From Locusta migratoria (lineage: Eukaryota > Arthropoda > Insecta > Orthoptera > Acrididae), in assembly GCA_026315105.1 (NCBI GenBank), contig CM048744.1, forward strand, positions 971,206,221 through 971,270,220: DNA of 64,000 nt. The letters are read 5' to 3'. The position numbers and the translations under genes are program-made. The notes under the pieces are model-generated. The model ran no database searches. It was given only the letters and a program-made list of their open reading frames with translations, and was not told the DNA's origin. This document shows, in pieces, positions 34,600-45,538 of this stretch (position 1 is the first letter of the stretch; each line of letters opens with the position of its first letter).

Positions 34600-36075
34600 A
34601 AGGATGAAATAGGAGATACTATACTGAGAGATGAATTTGACGGAGCACTGAAAGACCGAAGTCGAAACAAGGCCCCTGCAGAGGACGACATTCCGTCAGA
34701 ACTACTGAAGTCTTTGGGAGAGCCAGCCATGACAAAACTGTTTCACCTGCTGCGTAAGATGTATGAGACAGGGAAAATACCCTCAGACTTCCAAAGAAAG
34801 TGTGAAAATTACAGAACTATCAGGCACGGTTGCAAAATTTTAACACGAATTATTTACAGAAGGATGGAAAAACTGGTAGAAGCCAACCTTGGGGAAGACC
34901 AGTTTGGATTCAGGAAAAATGTAGGAACAGGGGAGGCAATCCTCACTTTACGGCTTATCTTAGAAGATAGATTAAGGAAAGGCACACTTTCATTTCTAGC
35001 TTCTGTAGATTTGGAGAAAGCTTTTGACAATGTTGATTGGAATACACTTTTTCAAATGTTGAAGGAATAAAATATAGGGAACGGAAGGTTATTTACCACT
35101 TGAACAAAAACCAGACAGCAGTTATCCGAGTTGAAGGGCATGAAAGGGAATCAGATGTTGGGAAGAGTGTAAGAGAGGGTTGTAGTCTTTATTCAAAAAT
35201 GTTCAAATGTTTGTATAGTTTATGGGACTTAACTACGGGGTCATCAGTCCCTAAACTTACAAACTACTTACGAACTAGGACGGCACAAATATCCATGCCC
35301 GAGGAGGGATTAGAACCTCTGACCGTAGTGGCTGTGCAGACCGTGACTGGAGCGCCTCAGTCCCCTCGGCCACCGCGGCCAGCCTTGTAGTCTTTCCTCA
35401 ATGTTATTCAATTTGTACATTGAGCAAACTATAAACGAAATCAAGGAGAAATTTGGAGAAGGAATTAAAGTTCAGGGGGAAGAATTAAAAACATTGCGTT
35501 TTGACGCCGACATAGTAATTCTGTCAGAGACAGCAAAGGACCTGGAAGAGCAGTTCAACGGAATGGACACTGTGCTGAAAGGTGAATATAAGATGAAGAT
35601 TAACAAGAGCAAAACTAGGATAATGGAGTGAAGTCTAAGAAAATCAGGCGATACTGAAGGTTTTAGATTAGGTAACGAAACAATAGAGGTAGATGAGTTT
35701 TCTTACTTGGGCACTAAAATAACAAATGATGGTCGCACTACAGAGGCTATAAAAAGCAGAATGGCAATGGGTAGAAAAGCATTCTTGAAAAAGAGAAATT
35801 TGTTAACATTGAATACTGATTTAAGCCTAAGGAAGTCCTTTCTGAAGGCATTTGTGTCGAGTGTTGCGTTGTATCGGAGTGAAACATGGACGATAAACAG
35901 TGCGGACAGGAAGAGGATAGAGGCTTTTGAAATGTGGTACTACAGAAGAATGCTGAAGATTGGATGGGTGGATAGCGTTACTAATGATGAGGTACTGAAC
36001 AGAATAGGAGAGAAAAGGAATTTTTGGCATACCTTGACTAAAAGAAGGGATCAATTGGTAGGACACATTCTTTGA
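34600..36075 (+). pseudogene. RTE-type LINE reverse transcriptase, interrupted by SINE
   Basis: Readable parts are GEPAMTKLFHLLRKMYETGK, LVEANLGEDQFGFRKNVGTG, VDLEKAFDNVDWNTLFQML, KNQTAVIRVEGHERES and CSL, then the SINE. After it come MLFNLYIEQTINEIKEKFG and LRFDADIVILSETAKDLEEQ. The active-site box reads FDAD where copy 1 has FADD, so the catalytic Asp pair is altered. The C-terminal stretch from 35707 (MGTKITNDGRTTEAIKSRM, RSETWTINSADRKRIEAFEM, RRDQLVGHIL) is open for 122 codons. Frameshifts near 34800 and 35070 and a stop near 35631 confirm inactivity. Confidence 0.82.
35191..35384 (-). mobile_element. tRNA-derived SINE (SGRP1-like) inside the RTE LINE
   Basis: An 11-bp duplication, TTGTAGTCTTT, at 35180-35190 and 35385-35395 brackets the insertion exactly inside the LINE codons for GCSL. 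On the minus strand the head near 35384-35290 resembles a tRNA with a B-box-like GGTTCTAATCCCTCCTC. The tail, towards 35191, is TTTGAACATTTTTGAAT. I recall this as the SGRP1-type SINE of Schistocerca. Confidence 0.85.
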
Positions 36076-36289
36076 CTTCAAGGAATTGTGAATTTAGCGG
36101 TGGAGGGAGGGATGTGGGGTAAAAACCGCAGAGGAAGACCAAGAGAATGATACAGAAAGCAGATTCAAGCAGATGTAGGTTGCCGTTCTTATGTGGAGTT
36201 GAAGATGCTTGCTCAGGTTAGGGTGTTATAGAGAGCTGCATCAAACCAGTCTCCGGACTGAAGACCACAACAACAACAGAATCGTTTTT

Positions 36290-38534
36290 ACTTCCTTGCT
36301 TGAGAATTGGGAATGATTACTGCTTTTGTCCAGTCAGATGTAGTCTATCCTGACTTCCATGATATTTAAATTATCCTGTGTAATTTGAAACTTAACATTC
36401 AAATGTATTTGACGAGTTCAAATTTAATTTCATCTACCCCACCCATTTTATTGCACTGTAACCTTTTCACTGAACTCCACTCTTTCTCAAATGTGATCCT
36501 GTTTCCTTCAGTATTCCTATCCCACTGTACATAAAATTTAAAACATTACAGAGTGTTTCATCTACATCGAACAACTAGTCAAAATATTCTCTTCATCTGC
36601 CCAAGGCATCCACAGGATTCGTTAACAGCTTCCCAGACATGTCCAATACACTTGACACTCCAGAAAGGTATTCCCACAGCTTTACTTCTCTGGGGATTAA
36701 TTTCTCTGAGAATTCTAGATATCCCAAACATGTGGCCATTGCAGACTGCTACGGCAGACATCTACATAACCTTTGCCATCATAATGTAATTGAACTGGAG
36801 GATTTGACTGGTGGAAGACACTTCTCAGGGCCATTTAAACAGTCTGTGTTTCCACATGTTTATTTCGTGCCTGCCAAGTGCAGTACAAGTGGCTACTTAT
36901 TGGCAACCTGCAGTGCCACATGATATTTTCATCACAATACTAACAGAATGCAGTGTCAACTTGTCTGCGGCTTTTTGACGCAGTGCCTGATGATAGTGGC
37001 AATCACTGCTCCAATGTCTGCCGCTGCTAAACGAGGACAATTGTGCCTCAGACTGTCAGATGATGCATACCGTGGGTGTATGGCAACGTCCTACTACCCT
37101 GGAGTTGGTGATAGGACGGCGGTGATTCAACAGTAGAGTCAGCTACCTGCCTCATGTCAAGAGTTGAACTGTTGTCTCCAAAAGTCATTCCAGTTGTTGG
37201 TTGGGCCTCACAACCCCAAGATGATAGAGCTGTGATCCTAACAAAAGGGACTTCAGTATAAAATAGCTAGGTATTTATACACATCCGAGCTGCACTTGTC
37301 TGGGCCTTGCCTCGCCTTATGTAAATATAATTAACATTACTGCAGCTGCCTGTGTGTAAGACTTTATACAACACCCATGTGGAGCTTGCTATGGCAACAG
37401 TTTCCACATGTGGCCCACTGTCCAGCCTTTCAACACAATGGTAGACATATTTTGTAAGGTATAATATTTTGCCTACCTGCACCTGGTGCTTGCCACAAAT
37501 CACTTCTATTTTGCACATTCTTGATCAAATGCGGCTATTACGCTACACTAACCTATCTTTTAATATGATCCAATTCTTTGGCTCACCTCAAAACTAGATT
37601 ACCCTTAGACAAACTACAGGGATAGGTTTCCTGACCATTTATTCCACTCCTTACTCCAACTAAATTTTACTGCTACATTTCCCTGAGTATTATTATTTCT
37701 AAAATCTTTTGGGCTTAATGTTTGATTTACAGTTACGGTTCTTTCTGTAGTTTCTACGACTCTAGGAACCAGTTCACCGGGAATTCAACATTGGCTGGTT
37801 CTCAATGTCCTCTTGGGTATCTCATCTTGTCAAAAAACTACTGCACTTAGCAAAATTAAAGTCACTATAGTGTTGGATGCAACAATAGTCAATGTTTCTT
37901 TCTGGTGCTGGCTCTCCCAAAACTGATTCATTTACTGCTTAATGCCTCCAGGGACATTTGTCCCTCCTGTTCATCCCCAAGCCTGTCTTTTGGGTAGAGT
38001 ACAAATTGGTCTCAATATAGGTAATAAAAAAGTAGGTACCTCTATTTCAAGAATGTCCCTTTTACTAGCAAACCACTCCCATTCAGCTCTATCCTCTTTT
38101 CTGTCATGACTTTCCCGTACTCTACTTGTAGTAACTGACTACTACTGTCACTATCAAAGGAAGTGTATAGCCAATATAAGTTCATCTCAGGCCTAACCGT
38201 TTCTTTTGTTCAATATTTTTCCGTTTTATGACCCAGTAGAAGTACTTAGCCTGTTTCACTGCCATGTTTGGACAGATTGAACTTTACTTCCACAGCATTC
38301 TCCTTTCTCTGCTATTACTCTGACAAACGTCTTCAGCGTCCATCAATAGGAGAAGCACACTGGTACCATGCCCATTGTCTTGCTACCTGTGTGTAAATAG
38401 AAATGTATACTTTCGTCCTCATCAGTCTTATTCCACTGTAGCTAGGTAAAATGAAAAGTGGTAACTTTTTGCACTTTTCATAAATACTCCAGGTACTGAC
38501 CTGGTGACAACAAATTCACATCCTGTTTCTCTAT
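36290..38534. other. Intronic sequence, no confident element
   Basis: On the minus strand a LINE-like scrap, TSDWTKAVIIPNSQARK, is readable at about 36295-36345, next to the RTE insertion. The rest up to 38534 has many short ORFs but no domain I recognise. Confidence 0.4.
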
Positions 38535-38709
38535 AAGGGCTGCTGCATGACTTCCCACAATTCTGACACTTCCTTGCCTGCTTCCCTCAGATGGTTTTTC
38601 AAGCTTTGTAACCACTTTTAATAATGAAGTGGTTACAAAGCTTGGAAAACCATGTGGGGGAAGCAGGCAAGGAAGTGTCAGAATTGTGGGAAGTCGTGCA
38701 GCAGCCCTT
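38535..38709. repeat. Inverted repeat, 83-bp arms, 9-nt loop
   Basis: Arms 38535-38617 and 38627-38709 pair over their full length without indels and with only four mismatches. The loop is TTAATAATG. It lies within a GGNBP2 intron and is not related to the Penelope-like arms. Confidence 0.95.
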
Positions 38710-39002
38710 GCAAGCCTCCACTTCAAATTGCAATCTCTTCACATTCTGCTTCAACAACTCTTGCAGTTTTTGCACAGCTAATTACTTCCCCAGTCAACTG
38801 ATATAACCACATATTATTTAGAACATCCTTCTCTACATTTGTGATCTGCATTGTATTCCACTCACCTACTGCCTTATTTCATCTTGTCCACCTGCTCATT
38901 CTCTATCTTCATGTCCACTTCATGTTCAGGACATAAAATAGATTTCAATATCCCTTGTTAATCTAACCTCTGCTTCTCATTTCTCGTCTCAATTTATTAT
39001 AA

Positions 39003-39236
39003 ACACCATATATTCTCCTAACAAAGACGTGGCGACAGGCACATACAAAAGACACACACATACAAAACTTTCAGCTATCAGCCAAGGCCTTCTTCAGAAA
39101 AATAGCACACTCACGCAATCACACAGGCACACAACACAGTCATACAACCATACGTCCGGCTGCCTCACTTCGTAGTGATTTGTAACCTATCATTACTGTA
39201 TTATTAACTCCAACTTGGACTTTCCATTATTATATA
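39003..39236 (-). mobile_element. Short non-autonomous element (family S), copy 2
   Basis: The reverse orientation of the 24805 copy: ACTTTCAGCTATCAGCC, GGCCTTCTTCAG, and at the other end GGACTTTCCATTATTATAT. Confidence 0.6.
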
Positions 39237-39527
39237 TTCTCATGGATTCCTTTTAACTCCTGGACTTTTTTCTGTTGAATTTATCACCGACCATTGTGGG
39301 GTGCTTGCTGTAAATCACTCTCACTTTGACCATTTTTTAAAAACTATGTCTGTTACAGAACAACAACACAGACAGTAGATCATAAATGCAGATAGTGGAG
39401 ATAACTTTTGAAAACAAGTTTTACTTAAACACCTAAGGCAGCAATAAATACATAAATAAAAATTGTACACATATTTCATAGCTCAAAAATAAATAAAATT
39501 TTTAAAATATCAAGAATGTTTACTCAC

Positions 39528-40176
39528 CATCATGACTGCAGAAGCCTTCGGAACACGCTACGTCTGACCCTTCTGGAGAGCTGTGCCAGCTACTAGACAC
39601 CGACGCACCGTCACTGCAGCCATTTAAGTCTGGAGGGCTACAGTGGCTCACATCCACCCGACTGTCACTTTCTCTTATGAGGACCACTGTTTCCTGCACG
39701 TCTTTACAAGACTGGCAAGGTGACAAGGAGAAGGTGGCTTCTCTCTCCACAGAATCTGGCTTTGCAACATCACTGCCAAGAATGTCACTTGCAGCCGGTG
39801 GAACTGCACTATGAGCCGTGCTGCTGGAACTCACTGAACTCTCCTGTTGGAAACACCGCCGCCCCTTCCGCCCTCTCCTCGCCCTGCGTCCAGCCGTAAC
39901 AGACCCAGACTCGCTTAACACGGGGCTCTGCCTACACGTGTCACCATTCACTCTGCTCTCTTCTGGAACTGTTTCACTTGTCTCAGACTCCGCACTGTTT
40001 TCTAAGCGATTCGAAGCGAGTGGGACTTCGCTCGAAGCTCCATCTACACGACTCACTTCATCGTGGCCCCCACCGCCATCCCCTTCTATAGAATTTTGAT
40101 TGAGCGATTTTCTTTGGCGACAGTCTTTACAGGAGCAAGTTGGAGAACCATCACTCTTACAGTCCAGCACCTGGAG
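39528..40176 (-). CDS. GGNBP2: GGNBP2 large exon, acidic/serine-rich, ends at GSDVACSEGFCSHD
   Basis: The largest exon, 216 codons plus one base, starts after an atattttcag acceptor with LQVLDCKSDGSPTCSCKDC and ends CSHD plus G before gtgagta. The middle is low-complexity and poorly conserved, rich in Ser, Glu and Arg (RRARRGRKGRR basic patch, SSVSSSSTAHS run). The end, SPEGSDVACSEGFCSHD, matches the conserved SREGSDVACTEGICNHD of vertebrate GGNBP2, including the spacing of both cysteines. The Cys-rich start (CSCKDC) suggests a metal site shared with the preceding small exon, but this is inference. Confidence 0.9.
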
Positions 40177-40467
40177 CTGAAAATATTGATAGATGTTAAA
40201 ATAACTTTGACAACATTCAAAGCAGTTTGTACAAGACAGTAAAAAATGATAAATGCAATGACATGAAAATCAGCTGCTAAGCCTCTGAACATTATTTTGC
40301 AATCTTGACTGATTTTGTAAACACAAGTCACCGAAAACCTCAGCAGCTAAATTTCACCTCTGCTCTGCTTATGATGAAACTGGGTACTGACTAACAGTTC
40401 CCTATGAGCTACTTTTAAAGAGAAATAATCAGGACGACTATAAGATCACATGTTCAAACACACAGGA
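40177..40467. other. Intron start upstream of the Penelope-like cluster
   Basis: Contains the acceptor region of the large GGNBP2 exon. No element is recognised. Confidence 0.4.
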
Positions 40468-40473
40468 TATAAT

Positions 40474-40838
40474 TATATAACTGCCCCCATTGTAAAACCT
40501 GTCCTATGCAACCTTCCATCACCACTTACTCCAGCCCCTATAACCCGGAAGGTGTACACAATTAAGGGCAGAGCCACTTGCGACAGCACCCACGTGATTT
40601 ACCAACTGACATGCCTGCACTGTGAAGCGTTTTATGTGGGAATGACCAGCAACAAACTGTCCATTCGCATGAACGGTCACAGGCAGACAGTGTTTGTTGG
40701 TAATGAGGATCACCCTGTGGCTAAACATGCCTTGGTGCACAGCCAGCACATCTTGGCACAGTGTTACACTGTCCAGGTTATCTGGATACTTCCCACCCTC
40801 TCTTCCCATTGCCCACCTGGTCTCAACCACCGCTAAAT
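40474..40838 (+). pseudogene. Penelope-like GIY-YIG endonuclease fragment
   Basis: Reads ITRKVYTIKGRATCDSTHVI, YQLTCLHCEAFYVGMTSNK, LSIRMNGHRQTVFVGNEDHP and ends CPPGLNHR. About 20 residues between VIWILPT and LSSHCPPG are deleted relative to sister copies. The upstream Cys cluster survives only as CPHCKTCP in a shifted frame. The conserved C-x2-C, YVG and N-x-HR residues are intact, but without RT this is a truncated 3' fragment. Confidence 0.8.
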
Positions 40839-42021
40839 TCAAATTCCCGCCCAACATTCTATAACATCTCTGCCTCTGTTCTCTGGACAGGGCCTCTGCC
40901 TCAAGTGGTATCTCTGTCCAACTTCTTTGCTTTCTGCAAATGTCTGCTTAAGTGTGTTTGCGTGTGTATATGTGTGGGTGTGTGTGTATTTGTTTACCTT
41001 CCTCTTTTTCCCCTAAGGTAAGTCCTTCCACTCCCGGGATTGGAATGGCCCTCTCATCCACTACCTTAAAAACTACATCCTTTTCTTTTTTCCCTCCTTC
41101 CTTCCTCTTTTCTCGACAAAGAAACCAACAGTTGTGATAGCTTGAATTTTTGTGTGTGTTTTTATATGTATTTTTGTGACTATCGGTGAGCCTCTGCTTT
41201 GGGTAAGTCAAATATACATATTTTTCTCAACAAGAAAGTCTCCTATAGAAGAAAACTTTCCTGGTGGGATAAATATGTATAAAAACAACAATACGATAAC
41301 CCACCCAAAGCACAGGCTCATCGACAGACAAATAAAAACACAAACACACATAAAAGCTTTCGCAACCGTTGGTCGGTTCTTCAGGAAAAGAAGAAGAAAG
41401 GAAGGAGGGGAGAAAGGTAAGGATATGGGTTTAAGGAAGTGGAAAAGGAGTCATTCCAATCCTAGGAGTGGAAGGACTTAGCTTAGATTGGGGGGGGGGG
41501 GAGGAAAGGTAAACAAGCACGCGCACACACCCACACACATGCAAACACAACAAGCTTTTTATTTATTGAGGGTGGGGCTGATGGTGAGGCCTCTGGATAG
41601 GACGGTGGTTTCAGATTGGGAGAGAGGTTTAGAAGAGAGGTTCACTACAGAATTTGGATGTTGTGGTTCAGGATTGTGTGGATTAGGATTTAGAGGTTTG
41701 GGGGGGGGGGGGGAGTGGAGCTGGAAGTGGGAGATTGAGTAGATGGGAGAGACTAGGTTTCTGTGCAATAAGAGGAGCTTGCGGTTTATTGGAGAGGTTG
41801 TAGAGGGAGCCACTCCTCGGATTGGAATAACTCCTTTACCACTTCCTTAAAACCTGTATCCTTCCATTTCTCCCCTCCTTCCTCTTTTTCCTGAAAAAGC
41901 TGCCAGCGGTGGTGAAAGCTTGAACTCCCCCCCCCCCCCCATCAGCAAGCCTGTACTTTGGGTAAGTCAAACAATCTTTATTTTTATACAAATTTTTCCC
42001 ACCAGGAAAGTCTCCTTCTAT

Positions 42022-42053
<32 letters not shown>

Positions 42054-42423
42054 TGTGCACACTGCAAGTACACACACACATGCTTTCTACAGTATGTCTG
42101 CCTAAGTGTACTTGTGTCCGTATAAATGTGTGGGAGTGTGTGTATTTGTTTACCCCCCCCCCCCCCCCCCCCCCAAGGTAAGTCTTTCCTATCCTGGGAT
42201 TGGAATGACTCCTTACCCACTCCCTTAAAACCCTCATCGTTTCCTTTTCCCCCTCCTTCCCTTCTGCCTGATGAAGCAGCTAATCTGCGAAGAAAGCTAG
42301 CGTTTGTGTGTGTGCGTGTGTGTGTTTTCTATTTATTTGTGCTGCTGTCACACCTGTGCTCCTTCACCTGGTGAGTAAGCTTCGTCTATTTTTTATAAAA
42401 ATTTTTCCTGGTAGGAATTTTTC

Positions 42424-42424
<1 letters not shown>

Positions 42425-42466
<42 letters not shown>
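42425..42466 (+). repeat. (TA)n microsatellite
   Basis: Junction between a plus-strand arm and the large palindrome. Confidence 0.95.
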
Positions 42467-42477
<11 letters not shown>

Positions 42478-43422
42478 ATAGACGAAGATTACTCACCAGG
42501 CGAAGGAGCACAGGTGTGACAGCATCACAAATAAATAAATGAATACACACACACACACAATCGCAAGCTTTCGCAACCCAGTTGCGTCTTCAGGCAGTAG
42601 GGAAGGAGAGGGAAAAGGAAATGATGAGGGTTTTAAGGAAGGGGGTAAGGAGCCATTCCAATCCCGGGAGAGGAAAGACTTACCTTGGGGGAAAAAAAGG
42701 AGGGTAAACAAATGCACACTGCCCACACATTCACACAGACACAAGTACACCTAGGCAGACATACTGTAGAAAGCAAAGAAGTTAAGTTATAGAAGTTAAG
42801 AAGTTAGACAGAGATACCACTTGAGGCAGAGGCTCTGTCCAGAGAACTGATGCAAAGATGTTAAGAAGGTGGGTGGGAATTCAAATTTAGCGGAGGTTGA
42901 GACCAGGTGGGCAACGGGAAGAGAGAATATGCAGCATATTCTCTCTTCCCGTTGCCCACCTGGTCTCAACCTCCGCTAAATTTGAATTCCCACCCACCTT
43001 CTTAACATCTTTGCATCAGTTCTCTGGACAGAGCCTCTGCCTCAAGTGGTATCTCTGTCTAACTTCTTAACTTCTATAACTTAACTTCTTTGCTTTCTAC
43101 AGTATGTCTGCCTAGGTGTACTTGTGTCTGTGTGAATGTGTGGGCATGTGTGCATTTGTTTACCCTCCTTTTTTTCCCCCAAGGTAAGTCTTTCCTCTCC
43201 CGGGATTGGAATGGCTCCTTACCCCCTTCCTTAAAACCCTCATCATTTCCTTTTCCCTCTCCTTCCCTACTGCCTGAAGACGCAACTGGGTTGCGAAAGC
43301 TTGCGATTGTGTGTGTGTGTGTATTCATTTATTTATTTATTTATTTATTTATTTATTTGTGATGCTGTCACACCTGTGCTCCTTCGCCTGGTGAGTAATC
43401 TTCGTCTATTTTTTATATTTTA
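42466..43422. repeat. Large palindrome of Penelope-like 3' ends (arms about 470 bp)
   Basis: The centre is the single A at 42933 (AATATGC-A-GCATATT). The arms contain the arm sequence plus the last part of the GIY-YIG 3' end. The right arm is about 20 bp longer because of an extended TTTA tract (43325-43358). Cores with the GCAAC/GTTGC stem lie at 42569-42593 (minus) and 43274-43298 (plus). Confidence 0.92.
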
Positions 43423-43457
43423 TTTTTCCTGCTAGGAATTTTTCGTCTTAATAATCG

Positions 43458-43460
<3 letters not shown>

Positions 43461-43491
<31 letters not shown>
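43461..43491 (+). repeat. (TA)n microsatellite
   Basis: Between the palindrome and the next minus-strand arm. Confidence 0.95.
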
Positions 43492-43496
<5 letters not shown>

Positions 43497-43610
43497 AAGG
43501 AGACCTTCCAGGTAGGAAAATGGTATAAAATAAAGATTTTTGACTTACCTAAAGTACAGGCTGGTCGATAGGAACACTAAACACACACAAAAACACACAA
43601 CCATTCGAGC

Positions 43611-43636
43611 TTTCGCCACCAGTGGTGGCTTCTTCG
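43611..43636 (-). ncRNA. Hammerhead-like core with 6-bp GCCACC/GGTGGC stem
   Basis: Minus strand: CCGAAGA, GCCACC-ACT-GGTGGC, GAAA. The stem is fully paired and longer than in other arms. The first box starts CCGA instead of CTGA, so catalysis is doubtful. Confidence 0.35.
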
Positions 43637-43912
43637 GGAAAAAGAGGGAGGAAGGAGAGGAGAAAGGGAAGGATACGGGTTTTAAGGAAGTGGAAAAGGA
43701 GCCATTCCAATCCCAGGAGTGGAAGGACTTACCTTAGGGGACAAAAAGGAAGGTAAACAAATACACACACACTCACACATATCCACATCCAAACACACTT
43801 AGGCAGACATTTGTAGAAACCAAAGAAGTTGGACAGAGATGCCACTTCAGGCAGAGGCTCTGTCCACAGAACCGAGGCAAAGATGTTAAAGATGGTTGGC
43901 GGGAATTAGAAT

Positions 43913-44596
43913 TTAGCGGAGGTTGAGACCAGGCGGGCAACGGGAAGAGAGAATGTGTTGAAGGGCAAGTTCCCATCTCCGGAGTTCTGAAAGATTGGCG
44001 TTGGTGGGAAGTATCCAGATAACCCGGACGGTGTAACACTGTGCCAAGATGTGCTGGCCGTGCACCAAGGCATGTTTAGCCACAGGGTGATCCTCATTAC
44101 CAACAAACACTGTCTGCCTGTGACCGTTCATGCGAATGGACAGTTTGTTGCTGGTCATTCCCACATAGAACGCTTCACAGTGCAGGCATGTCAGTTGGTA
44201 AATCACGTGGGTGCTATCGCAAGTGGCTCTGCCCTTGATCGTGTACACCCTCCGGGTTACGGGACTGGAGTAAGTGGTGGTGGAAGGGTGCATAGGGCAG
44301 GTTTTACAACGGGGGCGGTTACAAGGGTAGGAGCCAGAGGGTAGGGAAGGTGGTTTGGGGATTTCATATGGATGGACTATGAGGTTACGGAGGTTAGGTG
44401 GGCGGCGGAAAGACACTCTTGGTGGAGTGGGAAGGATGTCATGAAGGATGGATCTCATTTCGGGGCAGGATTTAAGGAAGTCGTATCTTTGCTGGAGAGC
44501 CACATTCAGAGTCCGCTCCAGTCCCGGAAAGTATCCGGTGTCAAGAGGGGCACTTCTGGGGTTCTTCTGTGGAAGGTTCTGAATTTGGGCTTTCAC
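43913..44596 (-). pseudogene. Penelope-like GIY-YIG region, open frame
   Basis: A frame of 227 codons from 44596 to the stop at 43913. It has DTGYFPGLERTLNVALQQ (with Tyr where the copy at 29516 has a stop), CNRPRCKTCPMHPSTTTYSS, VYTIKGRATCDSTHVIYQL, TCLHCEAFYVGMTSNKLSIR, MNGHRQTVFVGNEDHP and CPPGLNLR. No lesion is visible in the nuclease. The RT upstream is missing: the sequence switches to an inverted copy at about 44600-44680. So it is a 5'-truncated copy that shows what the intact RT-nuclease junction looks like. Confidence 0.85.
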
Positions 44597-44689
44597 ATCC
44601 CGCGGCTATCCTCCTGATCTGGTACAGAAACAAATTTCCAGAGCCACTTCCTCATCCCCCCAAATTCAGAACCTTCCACAGAAGAACCC

Positions 44690-45107
44690 CAGAAGTGCCC
44701 CTCTTGTCACCGGATACTTTCCGGGACTGGAGCGGACTCTGAATGTGGCTCTCCAGCAAGGATACGACTTCCTTAAATCCTGCCCCGAAATGAGATCCAT
44801 CCTTCATGACATCCTTCCCACTCCACCAAGAGTGTCTTTCCGCCGCCCACCTAACGTCCGTAACCTCATAGTCCATCCATATGAAATCCCCAAACCACCT
44901 TCCCTACCCTCTGGCTCCTACCCTTGTAACCGCCCCCGTTGTAAAACCTGCCCTATGCACCCTTCCACCACCACTTACTCCAGTCCCGTAACCCGGAGGG
45001 TGTACACGATCAAGGGCAGAGCCACTTGCGATAGCACCCACGTGATTTACCAACTGACATGCCTGCACTGTGAAGCGTTCTATGTGGGAATGACCAGCCG
45101 ACAGTAA
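44690..45107 (+). pseudogene. Penelope-like GIY-YIG region, truncated after YVGMTS
   Basis: The mirror copy of 43913-44596 starting from the inversion point. It reads NVALQQGYDFLKSCPEMRS, the Cys cluster, TCLHCEAFYVGMTS, then breaks at about 45098 into unrelated sequence. The break falls just after the YVG motif. It is nearly identical to its mirror, so the inversion is recent. Confidence 0.82.
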
Positions 45108-45538
45108 CACAAATGAAGAAACGGAAACGAAAGGGGACAAAAAGGACAATATGTAACGGATGACTTACCCAAAGGACAGGCTCGACGACAGACACAAATA
45201 AAAATCACTCACAAACACTCATACAAGCTTTCGCAACCATTGGTCGCTTCTTCAGGAAAAGAGGAAGAAAGGAGGGACGAAAGGGAAGGATATGGGTTTT
45301 AAGGAAGTGGAAAAGGAGACATTCCAATCCCAGGAGTGGAAGGACTTACCTTAGGGGAAAGAAAAGGAAGGTAAACAAATACACACACACTCAGACATAT
45401 CCAAACACAAATACAACTAGACAGACATTTGTAAAAAGCAAAGAAGTTGGACAGAGATACTACTTGAGGCAGAGGCTCTGTCCACAGAACCGTGGCAAAG
45501 ATGCTAAAGATGGTGGGCGGGAATTTGAATTTAGCAGA

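Larger units (their letters stand above)
32885..36277 (+). mobile_element. RTE-type LINE, nearly full length, degenerate (copy 2)
   Basis: It begins like copy 1 (CCCATGAACCACAGACATTG) and ends with GAAGACCACAACAACAAC. Flanks AGAATCTTTTTT (32873-32884) and AGAATCGTTTTT (36278-36289) form a 12-bp target duplication with one mismatch. It contains endonuclease, RT, and a SINE at 35191-35384. Confidence 0.87.

Noticed and set aside
36639..37136. ORFs around 36.6-37.1 kb as a gene
   Set aside because: Short overlapping frames on both strands, no motif and no splice support.
37267..37518. Possible extra GGNBP2 exon on the minus strand
   Set aside because: No match to the expected region and no convincing acceptor-donor pair in the right phase.
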